From NCBI GenBank assembly GCA_021811205.1, contig JAJZPK010000008.1, positions 1 through 23,643 on the forward strand: a DNA stretch of 23,643 nt. The letters are read 5' to 3'. Made by a program: the position numbers and the translations under genes. Source of the stretch: Pseudomonadota bacterium (GTDB taxonomy: Bacteria > Pseudomonadota > Gammaproteobacteria > Burkholderiales > JABEVD01). Positions 6,588-14,480 of this stretch are shown here, piece by piece. The stretch's first letter is position 1; each line of letters starts with the position of its first letter. Below the pieces are notes generated by a model that saw nothing but the letters and a program-made list of their open reading frames with translations, did no database searches and was not told where the DNA came from.

Positions 6588-8893
6588 GCCTTGCCCGGCA
6601 CATGCCCCGAAGCTCGCAGGGCCCCGGCGGCTGAGACCATGCTGGCCAGCGCAGGGATGACTTCCGCCCATTGGCGAGTCTTCAGGCCGCAATCCGGGTT
6701 CACCCAAAGACGTTCGGCCGGGATGCGCTCAGCTGCCTTCTTCATCAGCTCGACCATGTGTTCCCGAGTGGGAATGTTCGGCGAATGGATGTCGTATACG
6801 CCGGGCCCGATCTCGTTCGGGTAATTGAAGTCATCGAAGGCATCCAGCAGCTCCATGTCGGAGCGGGAAGTCTCTATGGTGATGACATCGGCATCCATGT
6901 CGGCGATGGCCGCGATGATGTCGTTGAATTCCGAGTAGCACATGTGAGTGTGGACCTGGGTTTCGTCCTGCACGCCGTTGGCGGCGATGCGGAAGGATTC
7001 CACCGCCCAGTCCAGATAGGTTTTCCACTGCGATTTGCGCAGCGGAAGCCCTTCGCGCAGCGCGGCTTCGTCGATCTGGATCACGCGCACCCCGGCCTTC
7101 TCCAGATCCAGCACTTCCTCGCGGATCGCCAGCGCCAGCTGGTAACAGGAAACCGAGCGGGGCTGGTCGTCGCGCACGAAAGACCAGTTTAGGATGGTGA
7201 CCGGCCCGGTCAGCATGCCCTTCATCGGCTTCTTTGTCAGCGATTGCGCATACTTGATCCATTTCACGGTCATCGCGATCGGACGGCTGATGTCGCCGAA
7301 AAGGATGGGAGGCTTCACGCAGCGCGAGCCGTAGGACTGCACCCAGCCGAACTGGCTGAACGCGTAGCCTTCGAGCTGTTCGCCGAAGTATTCAACCATG
7401 TCGTTGCGCTCCGCTTCGCCGTGAACCAGCACATCCAGCCCCAGAGTTTCCTGTTCGCGCACGCTGCGCTCAATCTCCTTTTGCATCGCAATCTCGTATG
7501 CCTCTTCATCGATCTCTCCGGCCTTGAACTGGCTGCGTGCCTGACGGATTTCAGCGGTTTGCGGAAATGAGCCGATGGTCGTGGTCGGGTAAAGCGGCAG
7601 CTTGAGCAGGGCAGCCTGCTTTTTGGCGCGGACCGGATAGGGATGCCTGCGCCGGCCCAGCGCTGAATTGATGTCGGAAAGCGCTTTCTTCACTGCAGGA
7701 TTGCTCACGCGAGGCGAAGCATGGCGGCCTGAGATTGCTGCCTGGTTGGCCGCAAGTTCCGAGGCGACTGCAACTCGCCCGTCATTCAAGGCAGTTGCGA
7801 GAGTCTTCAGCTCTTCCAGCTTCTGCATGGCAAAGGCCAGCCAGGACTTGATCTCGGCATCCAGCTTGTGTTCGTTCGCCAGATCCACGGGAACATGAAG
7901 CAGGGAGCAGGAAGGGGCAATCCACAGGCGATTGCCAAGCCGTTCCGCGAAAGGCTCCAGCCAGTCGAGCGTGGCATTGAGATCGGTCTTCCAGATGTTT
8001 CGGCCATTGATGACGCCGAGGGATACCATCTTGTGCGAAGGCAGCAGATCCAGAAGCGGCTGGATCTCGTCGCGAGCATTGATGGCGTCGAGATGGATGC
8101 CGGCAACAGGAAGGTTGCATGCGAGGTGCAGGTTTTCCTGCAAGGCGCCGAAATAGGTTGCAAGCAGGATTTTGATTCGGCAGCTCTTGAGGTGATGGTA
8201 TGCCAGATTGAATGCATGCCGCCACGCTGGGTCCAGCTCGGTGACCAATGCCGGCTCGTCGATTTGCACCCATTCGACTCCATGCGAAGCCATTGCCTCC
8301 AGCAGTTCTGAATAGACAGGGAGCAGACGTTCCAGCAGGTCCATCTTGTCTGAATCGTCCTTGGATTTTCCCAGCCAAAGGTAAGTTACCGGGCCAATGA
8401 TGACGGGTTTGGCCTTGACTCCCTGCACCCCGGCTTCGGCGATTTGCTCGAGAAGACGGGAAGGATCAAGCTTGAATTCCGTGTCGGCCGAGAATTCCGG
8501 CACGATATAGTGGTAGTTGGTATCGAACCATTTTGTCATCTCCCCCGCCGCGATGCCATCGCAGCAGGCGTCGTGATCTTCCGCGCCTTGCACGGAGCGG
8601 CCGCGGGCTACCCGAAAATAGCTGTCGAGCTGATCGCCGCAAAAGCCGCGGGCGCGCAGGGGAATGTTGCCAAGCGCGAAGCTCATGTCCAGCACCTGGT
8701 CATAGAAGGAGAAATCGCCAACAGGTATCCAGCCCAGCCCGGATTGCGTCTGCCAGTTCTGCTTGCGCAACCGGGTGCCAAGCGCCTTGAGTTCCTCGAT
8801 CGATGACTGACCCTTCCAGTAGGATTCCAGTGCGAATTTCAATTCGCGTCTCGCGCCCATGCGTGGAAAACCGAGATTGTGTGTCGTAACCAT
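6584..8893 (-). CDS. metE: Cobalamin-independent methionine synthase
   Basis: MetE transfers the methyl group from 5-methyltetrahydropteroyl-triglutamate to homocysteine, the last step of methionine synthesis, without B12. The 769-residue length equals the family norm. It has the N-terminal half beginning [17 protein letters not shown] and the catalytic C-terminal half. The zinc/homocysteine ligands are present: His650 and Cys652 in THMCYSE, Glu674 in TIETSRSD, and Cys735 in NPDCGLK. The start is set at the ATG at 8893 because AGGAAAG directly before it is a good ribosome binding site; an in-frame ATG at 8905 would contain that site. It is divergent from metR and followed with ATGA overlap by folB. 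MetR with homocysteine is the expected activator. Confidence 0.97.
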   Translation of the reverse strand: MVTTHNLGFPRMGARRELKFALESYWKGQSSIEELKALGTRLRKQNWQTQSGLGWIPVGDFSFYDQVLDMSFALGNIPLRARGFCGDQLDSYFRVARGRSVQGAEDHDACCDGIAAGEMTKWFDTNYHYIVPEFSADTEFKLDPSRLLEQIAEAGVQGVKAKPVIIGPVTYLWLGKSKDDSDKMDLLERLLPVYSELLEAMASHGVEWVQIDEPALVTELDPAWRHAFNLAYHHLKSCRIKILLATYFGALQENLHLACNLPVAGIHLDAINARDEIQPLLDLLPSHKMVSLGVINGRNIWKTDLNATLDWLEPFAERLGNRLWIAPSCSLLHVPVDLANEHKLDAEIKSWLAFAMQKLEELKTLATALNDGRVAVASELAANQAAISGRHASPRVSNPAVKKALSDINSALGRRRHPYPVRAKKQAALLKLPLYPTTTIGSFPQTAEIRQARSQFKAGEIDEEAYEIAMQKEIERSVREQETLGLDVLVHGEAERNDMVEYFGEQLEGYAFSQFGWVQSYGSRCVKPPILFGDISRPIAMTVKWIKYAQSLTKKPMKGMLTGPVTILNWSFVRDDQPRSVSCYQLALAIREEVLDLEKAGVRVIQIDEAALREGLPLRKSQWKTYLDWAVESFRIAANGVQDETQVHTHMCYSEFNDIIAAIADMDADVITIETSRSDMELLDAFDDFNYPNEIGPGVYDIHSPNIPTREHMVELMKKAAERIPAERLWVNPDCGLKTRQWAEVIPALASMVSAAGALRASGHVPGKA

Positions 8894-8950
8894 GTCTTTC
8901 CTCATTCATTTTCTGATGTGCAATGCAGGCATGGTAGGTTTTTTACTGGA

Positions 8951-8973
8951 TGAAATAAAATGGTATTATTTCA
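8951..8973. promoter_or_regulatory. Palindrome TGAAATAA-N7-TTATTTCA in metE/metR spacer
   Basis: A perfect 8-bp inverted repeat with a 7-base spacer, inside the 110-bp region between the divergent metE and metR genes. It shares the TGAA/TTCA ends of MetR half-sites but with wider spacing, so it may be a second MetR contact or the site of another regulator. Confidence 0.5.
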
Positions 8974-8981
8974 ACATTCGA

Positions 8982-8994
8982 TGAAAATATTTCA
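8982..8994. promoter_or_regulatory. MetR box TGAA-AATAT-TTCA
   Basis: It exactly matches the established MetR consensus TGAA-N5-TTCA. It lies 9 bases upstream of the metR start and about 90 bases upstream of metE, as expected for a site that represses metR and activates metE. Confidence 0.75.
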
Positions 8995-9003
8995 TTAATT
9001 GCG

Positions 9004-9894
9004 ATGCTGGAAAAAATTCATCTGTCCATCGTCAGGGAGGTAGAGCGTCAAGGTTCGCTGACTGCCGCAGCCGATGTGTTGTGCCTGACCCAGTCTGCCC
9101 TGAGCCATTCGATGAAGAAGCTCGAGCAGAAGATGGGCACGGATATCTGGCTGCGCGAGGGCCGCAGCCTCAGGCTGACCCAGGCAGGAAAATATTTGCT
9201 CTCGCTCGCCGAACGGCTGCTGCCCCAGCTGGAACGGGCCGAAGAGCGTCTGAAGCAGTATGCCGAGGGCGAGCGGGGAACGCTGTGCATCGGCATGGAA
9301 TGCCATCCCTGCTACCAGTGGCTGCTCAAGGTGGCGTCGCCTTATCTTGCCGACTGGCCGGACGTTGATGTGGACGTCAAGCAGAAATTCCAGTTCGGCG
9401 GCATCGGCGCCTTGTTTGCCTACGAGATCGACCTGCTCGTGACCCCCGACCCCTTGTACAAGCCCGGCCTGCGTTTCGAACCCGTGTTCGATTACGAACA
9501 GGTATTGGTCGTAAGTTGTGAGCATATCCTGGCAGGGGCTTCCCATGTCGAGCCCGAGCAGCTCAGCGGCGAAGTGCTGATCACCTATCCTGTCGAAATT
9601 GAGCGCCTAGACATCTACAACCAGTTCCTGATGCCCGCAGGCATCAGCCCCAAGCGCCACAGAGTGATCGAAACGACCGAGATCATGCTGCAAATGGTGG
9701 CAAGCGGGAGGGGGGTTGCAGCCTTGCCGCTCTGGTTGGTGGAGGAATATGCCGGCAAAATGGAAGTCGTCCCGCTACGCCTCGGAAAAAATGGTATCGC
9801 CAAGCAGATTTTCCTGGGCATCCGGGAGAGCGACGCCGATATCGATTACCTGAAAGCCTTTGTCGAGCTGGCGCGGCAACAGGCGATTGCCTAA
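9004..9894 (+). CDS. metR: LysR-type regulator MetR
   Basis: A 296-residue LysR-family regulator of methionine genes that uses homocysteine as co-inducer. The N-terminal winged HTH reads GSLTAAADVLCLTQSALSHS. The effector domain carries MetR-specific stretches that align with E. coli MetR: MECHPCYQWL, FDYEQVLVVS, ITYPVEIERLDIYNQFL, MPAGISPK, and IMLQMVASGRGVAALPLWLVE. The ATG at 9004 immediately follows AT-rich operator DNA and has only a poor Shine-Dalgarno (TTGCG). It is divergent from metE, with a consensus MetR box between them, so autorepression and metE activation are expected. Confidence 0.95.
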   Translation: MLEKIHLSIVREVERQGSLTAAADVLCLTQSALSHSMKKLEQKMGTDIWLREGRSLRLTQAGKYLLSLAERLLPQLERAEERLKQYAEGERGTLCIGMECHPCYQWLLKVASPYLADWPDVDVDVKQKFQFGGIGALFAYEIDLLVTPDPLYKPGLRFEPVFDYEQVLVVSCEHILAGASHVEPEQLSGEVLITYPVEIERLDIYNQFLMPAGISPKRHRVIETTEIMLQMVASGRGVAALPLWLVEEYAGKMEVVPLRLGKNGIAKQIFLGIRESDADIDYLKAFVELARQQAIA

Positions 9895-9982
9895 TATCCG
9901 GCAAGATCACCTGCGCGAAAATCGAGCAGCAAGAATCCCGTTTGCATCTAATCTTGGAAATTACACCTGTTGTTAATTCCAA

Positions 9983-10046
9983 AATGAGAATGGGGAAACT
10001 CTCCCCATGTCTCTGTCCACTTTCCCAGTCATTTCCGACAACCCTA
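9983..10046 (+). repeat. 64-bp hairpin repeat, copy B
   Basis: Direct-orientation partner of the copy at 6184-6247. The stem ATGGGGA (9990-9996)/TCCCCAT (10002-10008) is identical, while the 5-base loop differs (AACTC against TGCTA). The block TTCCCAGTCATTTCCGAC (10022-10039) differs at two positions. It lies after metR and about 105 bases before the lipoprotein start, so here it could act as a promoter-proximal element. Confidence 0.7.
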
Positions 10047-10149
10047 AAATGAGGCAAAGCGCTGCTGATGATCCATAATGAATGAACATCATCAGGGCAG
10101 CTTGACTCGCCCGACCGTCAAATCCTTTCGAGATCACGGAAAGGGAAGT

Positions 10150-10953
10150 ATGCGCGCCATTCGATTGGGTATTCTTCTTGCCGTGATGAGCTTTGCCGCG
10201 GCTTGCTCGAAACAGCATGAACCCGCTCCAAAGTCGGTCGCTGAACCCGCGCCCGCTTCTCCTCAAAAACAACAGGAAGCTACTCCAAATATCAAACGCG
10301 ATGGCGCCAGCGCCGAGGCAAACATGGGCTACGGATCGTTCGGTACACCCGGCGAAAAAGCCGGCAATATGCCTGCCCTGCCTTTCCCGCCCCCGGACGG
10401 CTCAGACAAGCCGAAGTTCAGGAACATCAAGGCCGAGATGGCCGCCACCTCGGAAATAAAGACGCCAGGCTCTCCTGGCGACCTGAAAGTATGGGTAGGC
10501 GACCCGGATTACCATGCCAGTTTTCCATCAGGCATGAATAGCGCCTCGGCGGTCATTCCCACGCTGGTCGCCCCGCAAACAATAAAAGTTACGCCAGACG
10601 CCCCTGACTTCAATGTCACACCGGACAGCGCATGCCAAAAATTTGACCCAAGCGGCACTACCACGACCTTCCAGCTCACGCCAAAGCATGCGCAGAACGG
10701 CACATACCGAGTTGGCGCGACAATCGGGATTTATGGCCGGAATGATTGCCAAGGCACGCCTGTGCCGAAAGATGCAAAAAGCATTTACGTCAAAGTCCGT
10801 GTCGTGCTTATGCCGACTGATGACATGTACGCGATACTGAGACAGAATATTGCCAGGCTGATGGAAGGCTTGGCTGGCGCATTTGTCATCTACCTCATTT
10901 ACCGGTTCCGACGCTTTCTGGGTCTTAAATCCAAGGAAAAGGATGGCCAATAG
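10150..10953 (+). CDS. Predicted lipoprotein with C-terminal membrane helix, function unknown
   Basis: A 267-residue protein. The start at 10150 is preferred over an upstream in-frame ATG (10078) because AAGGGAAG precedes it and a lipoprotein signal follows at once: MRAIRLGILLAVMSFAAAC with lipobox Cys19 and Ser at +2. Next is a Pro/Ala/Gln-rich, probably disordered linker (about 20-110). A globular domain with VWVGDPDYHASFPSGM, VTPDAPDFNVTP and two Cys (in SACQKF and NDCQGTPVP) then looks like an all-beta fold. Near the end, GLAGAFVIYLIY is a membrane helix followed by basic RFRRFLGLKSK, predicted to face the cytoplasm. It could thus be held at both ends, possibly bridging the periplasm. I do not recognise the family. 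It is transcribed alone, downstream of hairpin repeat copy B. Confidence 0.7.
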   Translation: MRAIRLGILLAVMSFAAACSKQHEPAPKSVAEPAPASPQKQQEATPNIKRDGASAEANMGYGSFGTPGEKAGNMPALPFPPPDGSDKPKFRNIKAEMAATSEIKTPGSPGDLKVWVGDPDYHASFPSGMNSASAVIPTLVAPQTIKVTPDAPDFNVTPDSACQKFDPSGTTTTFQLTPKHAQNGTYRVGATIGIYGRNDCQGTPVPKDAKSIYVKVRVVLMPTDDMYAILRQNIARLMEGLAGAFVIYLIYRFRRFLGLKSKEKDGQ

Positions 10954-10966
10954 ATGCATCCAAGAA

Positions 10967-10992
10967 ACAAAAAAGGTGCCCGAAGGCACCTT
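10967..10992 (-). terminator. Intrinsic terminator of the methyltransferase/GNAT operon (distal)
   Basis: On the minus strand, AAGGTGCC-TTCG-GGCACCTT is a perfect 8-bp stem with a stable TTCG loop and runs into TTTTTTG. The uridine run lies only on the minus side, so it terminates leftward transcription; it may incidentally shield the convergent lipoprotein gene. Confidence 0.8.
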
Positions 10993-11023
10993 GAAAAACC
11001 GCATTTAAGGGGGAAATGCGGTT
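10993..11023 (-). terminator. Intrinsic terminator of the methyltransferase/GNAT operon (proximal)
   Basis: Minus-strand AACCGCATTT pairs perfectly with AAATGCGGTT over 10 bp, with a CCCCCTT loop, and runs into TTTTTC. It sits directly before the second hairpin, giving two tandem terminators about 125 bases after the GNAT stop codon. Confidence 0.7.
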
Positions 11024-11147
11024 GGGGAAAATCAGCAGCACATGGGTGAACTATACGGCTTGAATGCATCAAATAGATTTCAGATTGGTATCAAATTGCA
11101 ACAATCACTCGGAATCCAGGATACCCGTTCCCGGTTGATACGCGCCC

Positions 11148-11861
11148 CTACCCGATTCTGAAGAGCAGCGGCCGCGTGAACGTGGAAAGCCGCTCGAGCT
11201 GATTGCCCTTTTCGTCGAAATTGGAAGGGGCCAGCCATTGCCCGAAGGCCTTCGAAAGTTCGGGCCATTCGTGGTCCATGGCCGCATACCAGGCCGTATC
11301 CCTGTTCCGCCCCTTGACGACATTGGCCTGGCGGAATATTCCCTCGAAGGAAAAACCGAATCGCTGGGCAGCACTGCGGGACGCGGCATTGAGCGCATTG
11401 CATTTCCACTCGCAGCGCCTGTATCCCGCCTCGAATGCGCGCCCCATCATCATGAAGATCGCTTCCGTCGCAGCAGGCTTCTTCTGGAGCAAGGGGGAGA
11501 AATTGAGATGACCGATCTCGATCGATCCCGCCCTGGGATCGATGCGCATGAAGCTCGCAACCCCTGCCGCCTTGCCTGTTCCCTTGTCGACAATTGCAAA
11601 AAAGAGCGGATCTGCCCCCGTGCAGGTCGATTTCATCCAGCCGAGGTATGCTTCGAATTCATCGAAAGGACCGTAGGGCAGGTAGGCCCAGTTCAACCCG
11701 TTCTTATCCAGCCGGTTCGCGTCATAAAGATCCCTGCCGTGCCTGGCAGGGTCGAGCGATTCGAGAATGCAGAACCGTCCTTCCATGGGTTCATCCGAAG
11801 GATGGGCAGGAATTTTCCATCCTTGAACGGGCAGGCCGACAGGCTGCCCGAGATCGTTCAT
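11148..11861 (-). CDS. GNAT family N-acetyltransferase (RimJ/RimL-type)
   Basis: A 237-residue acetyl-CoA-dependent acyltransferase. Recognisable parts: MEGRFCILESLDPARHGRDL near the N-terminus, WAYLPYGPF, a central IDPRAGSIEIGHLNFSP beta segment, and a C-terminal ALNAASRSAAQRFGFSFEGIFRQ, the hallmark of RimJ/RimL-like enzymes. The substrate is unknown (protein N-termini, amino acids or antibiotics are acted on by relatives). The start MNDLGQPVG at 11861 has GAAGGA seven bases upstream; the in-frame ATG at 11876, preceded by AAGGAG, is an alternative. It begins one base after the methyltransferase stop, so the two genes are co-transcribed and probably coupled. Tandem terminators follow. Confidence 0.88.
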   Translation of the reverse strand: MNDLGQPVGLPVQGWKIPAHPSDEPMEGRFCILESLDPARHGRDLYDANRLDKNGLNWAYLPYGPFDEFEAYLGWMKSTCTGADPLFFAIVDKGTGKAAGVASFMRIDPRAGSIEIGHLNFSPLLQKKPAATEAIFMMMGRAFEAGYRRCEWKCNALNAASRSAAQRFGFSFEGIFRQANVVKGRNRDTAWYAAMDHEWPELSKAFGQWLAPSNFDEKGNQLERLSTFTRPLLFRIG

Positions 11862-11862
11862 T

Positions 11863-12630
11863 TCATGTTCCTTCATTTCGCTCCTTTTCCGCAGATATCC
11901 AGGCAACGTCCAGGTCGAAAGACAAGTCATCCCCTATGTTGAAGTAAGCCTTCGCCTCCTTGGGAAGCCCCATGAAAGCTTCCTTCAATGCCGAGACACG
12001 CCCGTGAGAGGTGCCTAACCTGCCTATCCAGCTTTCGAAATCGATCCTCACCTTCCAGCAATCCGATTCGATCTTCCCGAATCCCGCATTTTCCAGCATT
12101 CTCTTCCATTCTGAAACCCTGTAGTTCCTGACGTGTGACGCGTCCCGCAACAGCTCGATCGTCTGGATGACCGTGTCATAGAGGGGAAATTCCGGAGAAA
12201 CCGAGTCGATCACGATCATTCTGCCTCCCCTTTTCGTCACCCTGAATGCCTCCGACAAGGCTTTTCCGATATCGAACCAGTGATGGGCCGAATAGCGCGT
12301 GACAGTCAGGCAGAAGCTTTCGTCTTCGAAGGGAAGGCTTTCCGCTTGCGCCCTTACCGTTTCAATGTCGAGATCCCGCTTCTTCGATTCCCTGGAGACG
12401 ATTTCAAGCATGCCGTCTGGAATGTCGCAGGCTGTCGTCTCGCACCATTTGGCGACCGAATAGGCCGCATGTCCGGCCCCGCACCCCAAATCCAGAACCT
12501 TTCTGTATTTCGATGTCGAAACGATATCGGAAAGACGCTCGAGGTCTTTTCCCCTCGCGTGAACCGGACTCTCGAGGTATTTCTCGGCGGCGCATCCGAA
12601 CTGTCTGGAAGACAAGCTGCTCTGCTCCAT
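11863..12630 (-). CDS. Class I SAM-dependent methyltransferase (UbiE/methyltransferase-11 type)
   Basis: A 255-residue methyltransferase. SAM-binding motif I, VLDLGCGAGHAAYSVA, spans about residues 45-60. The acidic motif II region is TTACDIPDGML, and post-motifs AQAESLPFEDESF and RGGRMIVIDSVSPE follow. It is a small-molecule-type fold; the substrate is not evident. The ATG at 12630 is chosen because CAGGGAGAG lies just upstream and homology starts here; the longer frame reading back through the regulator has no homology. It is the first gene of the operon with the GNAT gene and divergent from an XRE regulator. On the minus strand TTGTTC-N17-TATACT (12686-12658) is a plausible promoter overlapped by an ATACTGG inverted repeat. 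Confidence 0.88.
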   Translation of the reverse strand: MEQSSLSSRQFGCAAEKYLESPVHARGKDLERLSDIVSTSKYRKVLDLGCGAGHAAYSVAKWCETTACDIPDGMLEIVSRESKKRDLDIETVRAQAESLPFEDESFCLTVTRYSAHHWFDIGKALSEAFRVTKRGGRMIVIDSVSPEFPLYDTVIQTIELLRDASHVRNYRVSEWKRMLENAGFGKIESDCWKVRIDFESWIGRLGTSHGRVSALKEAFMGLPKEAKAYFNIGDDLSFDLDVAWISAEKERNEGT

Positions 12631-12655
12631 TTTGCTCTCCCTGTGATTGGAGAAG

Positions 12656-12712
12656 CCAGTATAGGAACACCTTGATACTGGAACAAGACAACACATTATA
12701 CTGGTATATAAT
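12656..12712. promoter_or_regulatory. Divergent promoter region with three ATACTGG half-sites
   Basis: CCAGTAT (12656-12662) and ATACTGG (12675-12681) form a perfect 7-bp inverted repeat covering the leftward promoter (-35 TTGTTC 12686-12681, -10 TATACT 12663-12658, 17-base spacer). A third ATACTGG (12698-12704), within the palindrome TATAC-TG-GTATA, overlaps the rightward -10 TATAAT (12707-12712). Binding by the neighbouring XRE protein would block both promoters; that is inferred. Confidence 0.6.
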
Positions 12713-12718
12713 GCTACC

Positions 12719-13468
12719 ATGAACAAAGAACTCGGACATTTCATCAGGAAACACAGGGAAAGAATCTCGCCCGAGGAGGCCGGAATCAGGCTGACGGGAA
12801 GGCGGAGAACGCCTGGGCTCAGGCGCGAGGAGCTTGCCCAGCTCTGCGCAGTCAGTCCGACCTGGATCACATGGCTCGAGCAGGGAAGGGAAGTATCGGC
12901 ATCGAAATCGATGCTCGAAAGATTGTCCGCCGCATTGAAGCTCTCGCCCGCCGAGCGCCGCTACCTCATCGCGCTTTCGGGAAAGACCGAAATCGAGGAG
13001 GCATCGGGCGGAGACGATGCGCTGCTCGAATCCGTCAAACTCATGGATTGCCCAGCCTATTTCCTGGACAGGCTGTGGAATGCGGTGTCATGGAACGAAA
13101 AGGCCGAAGAACTCTTCGAAAGCTGGCTCAAGGGAAATGAAAGGAATCTGCTGAAGTTCGTGTTCGCATCCGATGACGCCAGGAGCCTGATTGCGGATTG
13201 GGATGAAAGGGCCAGAAGGCTGGTTGCTGAATTCAGGTCAGACTGCGGCTTGAGAATGGAAGAAATCGATGTCTCGAACCTGGTTGCCGAGCTGTCGGAT
13301 TCGAGTCCGGAATTTTCGGAATTCTGGGAAGAGCAGGACGTCACGGAAAGGGAGGGAGGAATCAGGGAATTCGACCATCCCTGTCTCGGCAGGCTGGTTT
13401 TTCGGCAAATCACCTTCCTGCCTGCGACACGACGGGACCTCAAGCTCGTCGTCCTGCTTCCTGCCTGA
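12719..13468 (+). CDS. XRE-type HTH regulator with MmyB-like ligand domain
   Basis: A 249-residue regulator. The N-terminal HTH_XRE domain (about residues 7-75) includes RRRTPGLRREELAQLCAVSPTWITWLEQGR, here split over two helices. The C-terminal MmyB-like ligand-binding domain follows (about 100-245), with DCPAYFLDRLWNAVSWNEKA, a middle acidic region, and FDHPCLGRLVFRQITF near the end. Such proteins often repress or activate an adjacent enzyme gene in response to a small hydrophobic ligand. It is divergent from the methyltransferase/GNAT operon. No Shine-Dalgarno precedes the ATG, and a consensus TATAAT ends only six bases before it, so the mRNA may be leaderless. Its stop codon abuts the stop of the next, convergent gene. 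Confidence 0.9.
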   Translation: MNKELGHFIRKHRERISPEEAGIRLTGRRRTPGLRREELAQLCAVSPTWITWLEQGREVSASKSMLERLSAALKLSPAERRYLIALSGKTEIEEASGGDDALLESVKLMDCPAYFLDRLWNAVSWNEKAEELFESWLKGNERNLLKFVFASDDARSLIADWDERARRLVAEFRSDCGLRMEEIDVSNLVAELSDSSPEFSEFWEEQDVTEREGGIREFDHPCLGRLVFRQITFLPATRRDLKLVVLLPA

Positions 13469-13972
13469 TCACTCAATTCTTCTCAAGTGCCGTATCCAGA
13501 CAATGCGATGCGTACTCAAGTTCGCGAGATAGAGAATCAGATCCCCTTCCATGAACTCGACCCCATCCTTCGTGAATGGCCTGAGTACGATTTGGGGATC
13601 CCACACTTCCATGTATCCGCGCACATCGCTTCTCGTGACGAGAACAACTGCCCTTTTGTAGACCGGGCTCATGTCGTATTTCCATGCCTGGACGGCGGGA
13701 ACCTCGGCCAGCGCCTTCTCAAGAGCGGGGGAGGAAATGGCAGGACACGGACCTTTCAGCCTGTCGATGCTTTTGAGCATCCCGGTCGGCGAATAGGAAA
13801 ACCACTGGCATTCGGCTGGCCATGGGTTCCTGCCCGGCGGCTCGAGCGAAGCGGTAAGGGGAAGAAGCACCCAGTCTCCTGCAATCTCGGTTTCACTTGC
13901 GTTTCTAAAAAGCGGCTGTGCGAACGCTGATGCTGAAGCTAGAAGCATGCCGATGATCAGGATCTTTCTCAC
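13469..13972 (-). CDS. Small exported protein of unknown function
   Basis: A 167-residue protein with a clear signal peptide (MRKILIIGMLLASASAFA, cleavage near Ala18/Gln19), so it is probably periplasmic. The mature part has GDWVLLPLTASLEPPG, a CQWFSYSPTGML segment, and a C-terminal ILYLANLSTHRIVWIRHLRRIE. Two Cys (in ECQW and GPCP) could form a disulfide. I do not recognise the family. It is the last gene of a leftward operon: it starts three bases after the upstream exported protein's stop, and its own stop directly abuts that of the convergent XRE gene, leaving no room for an intergenic terminator. Confidence 0.7.
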   Translation of the reverse strand: MRKILIIGMLLASASAFAQPLFRNASETEIAGDWVLLPLTASLEPPGRNPWPAECQWFSYSPTGMLKSIDRLKGPCPAISSPALEKALAEVPAVQAWKYDMSPVYKRAVVLVTRSDVRGYMEVWDPQIVLRPFTKDGVEFMEGDLILYLANLSTHRIVWIRHLRRIE

Positions 13973-13975
13973 GGC

Positions 13976-14464
13976 TTACCTGGAAATGAAAATATACTGG
14001 ACGCCATTGTCGCTGACGTCGAAGGTGACGTAGGCCGAGTCGTCGAGCACGTACCGGTAGGCCTGCATGTTCATGAAAGCGGGCCAGGGCTTTTTGATCG
14101 GCTTGCCGAGTTTGGCGGCGATTCTGTCCGCCCCATCCCCCAGCCTGATGCCCATCACCGAGCCGGAATAGGGCGAGTCCAGCCGGATGACCAGTGACCT
14201 TCCGTCCTGGCCAAAGACGACCAAGACCCCCTTGGTCCTCAAGTGAAGTAAAGTTCTCCCCCTGTTGAAATCGGGCGCATTTGGGGGAAGAGCGGGATTC
14301 CTCGGGATTGGCTCCGGATCGATGTCAGTGTGCAACGCCACCTTGACCGAAGAAATATCTTCCCCAAGCCTGATGCCCAAACCGCCTAATTGATCCTGGC
14401 CTGCAAAAACAGCAGGCGATGCGGCGAGCAGCAGGCAAATCAGCAAGTTCTTCACTTTTTTCAT
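13976..14464 (-). CDS. Small exported protein of unknown function
   Basis: A 162-residue protein with signal peptide MKKVKNLLICLLLAASPAVFA (cleavage near Ala21/Gly22). The mature part shows two LGIRLG-type motifs: GGLGIRLGEDISSVK near the start, then VMGIRLGDGADRIAAKLGKP in the second half. These suggest an internal duplication of a small alpha/beta unit. The C-terminus YVTFDVSDNGVQYIFISR resembles the end strands of BamE/SmpA-like folds, a weak structural guess. The ribosome binding site is poor (GCGAGA). It lies 16 bases after the oxidoreductase stop and three before the next exported protein, so it is part of a three-gene operon. The name is left open. Confidence 0.7.
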   Translation of the reverse strand: MKKVKNLLICLLLAASPAVFAGQDQLGGLGIRLGEDISSVKVALHTDIDPEPIPRNPALPPNAPDFNRGRTLLHLRTKGVLVVFGQDGRSLVIRLDSPYSGSVMGIRLGDGADRIAAKLGKPIKKPWPAFMNMQAYRYVLDDSAYVTFDVSDNGVQYIFISR

Positions 14465-14480
14465 TTCATTCTCGCTTTCT

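Noticed and set aside
6184..10046. The two hairpin repeats as ends of a composite transposon carrying metE/metR
   Set aside because: The repeats are only 64 bp and in direct orientation, they differ at about a quarter of positions, and no transposase or target-site duplication is seen.
11863..12870. Methyltransferase starting at 12870 with an 80-residue N-terminal extension
   Set aside because: The extension reads antisense to the XRE gene and through the promoter region; homology and a ribosome binding site begin at 12630.
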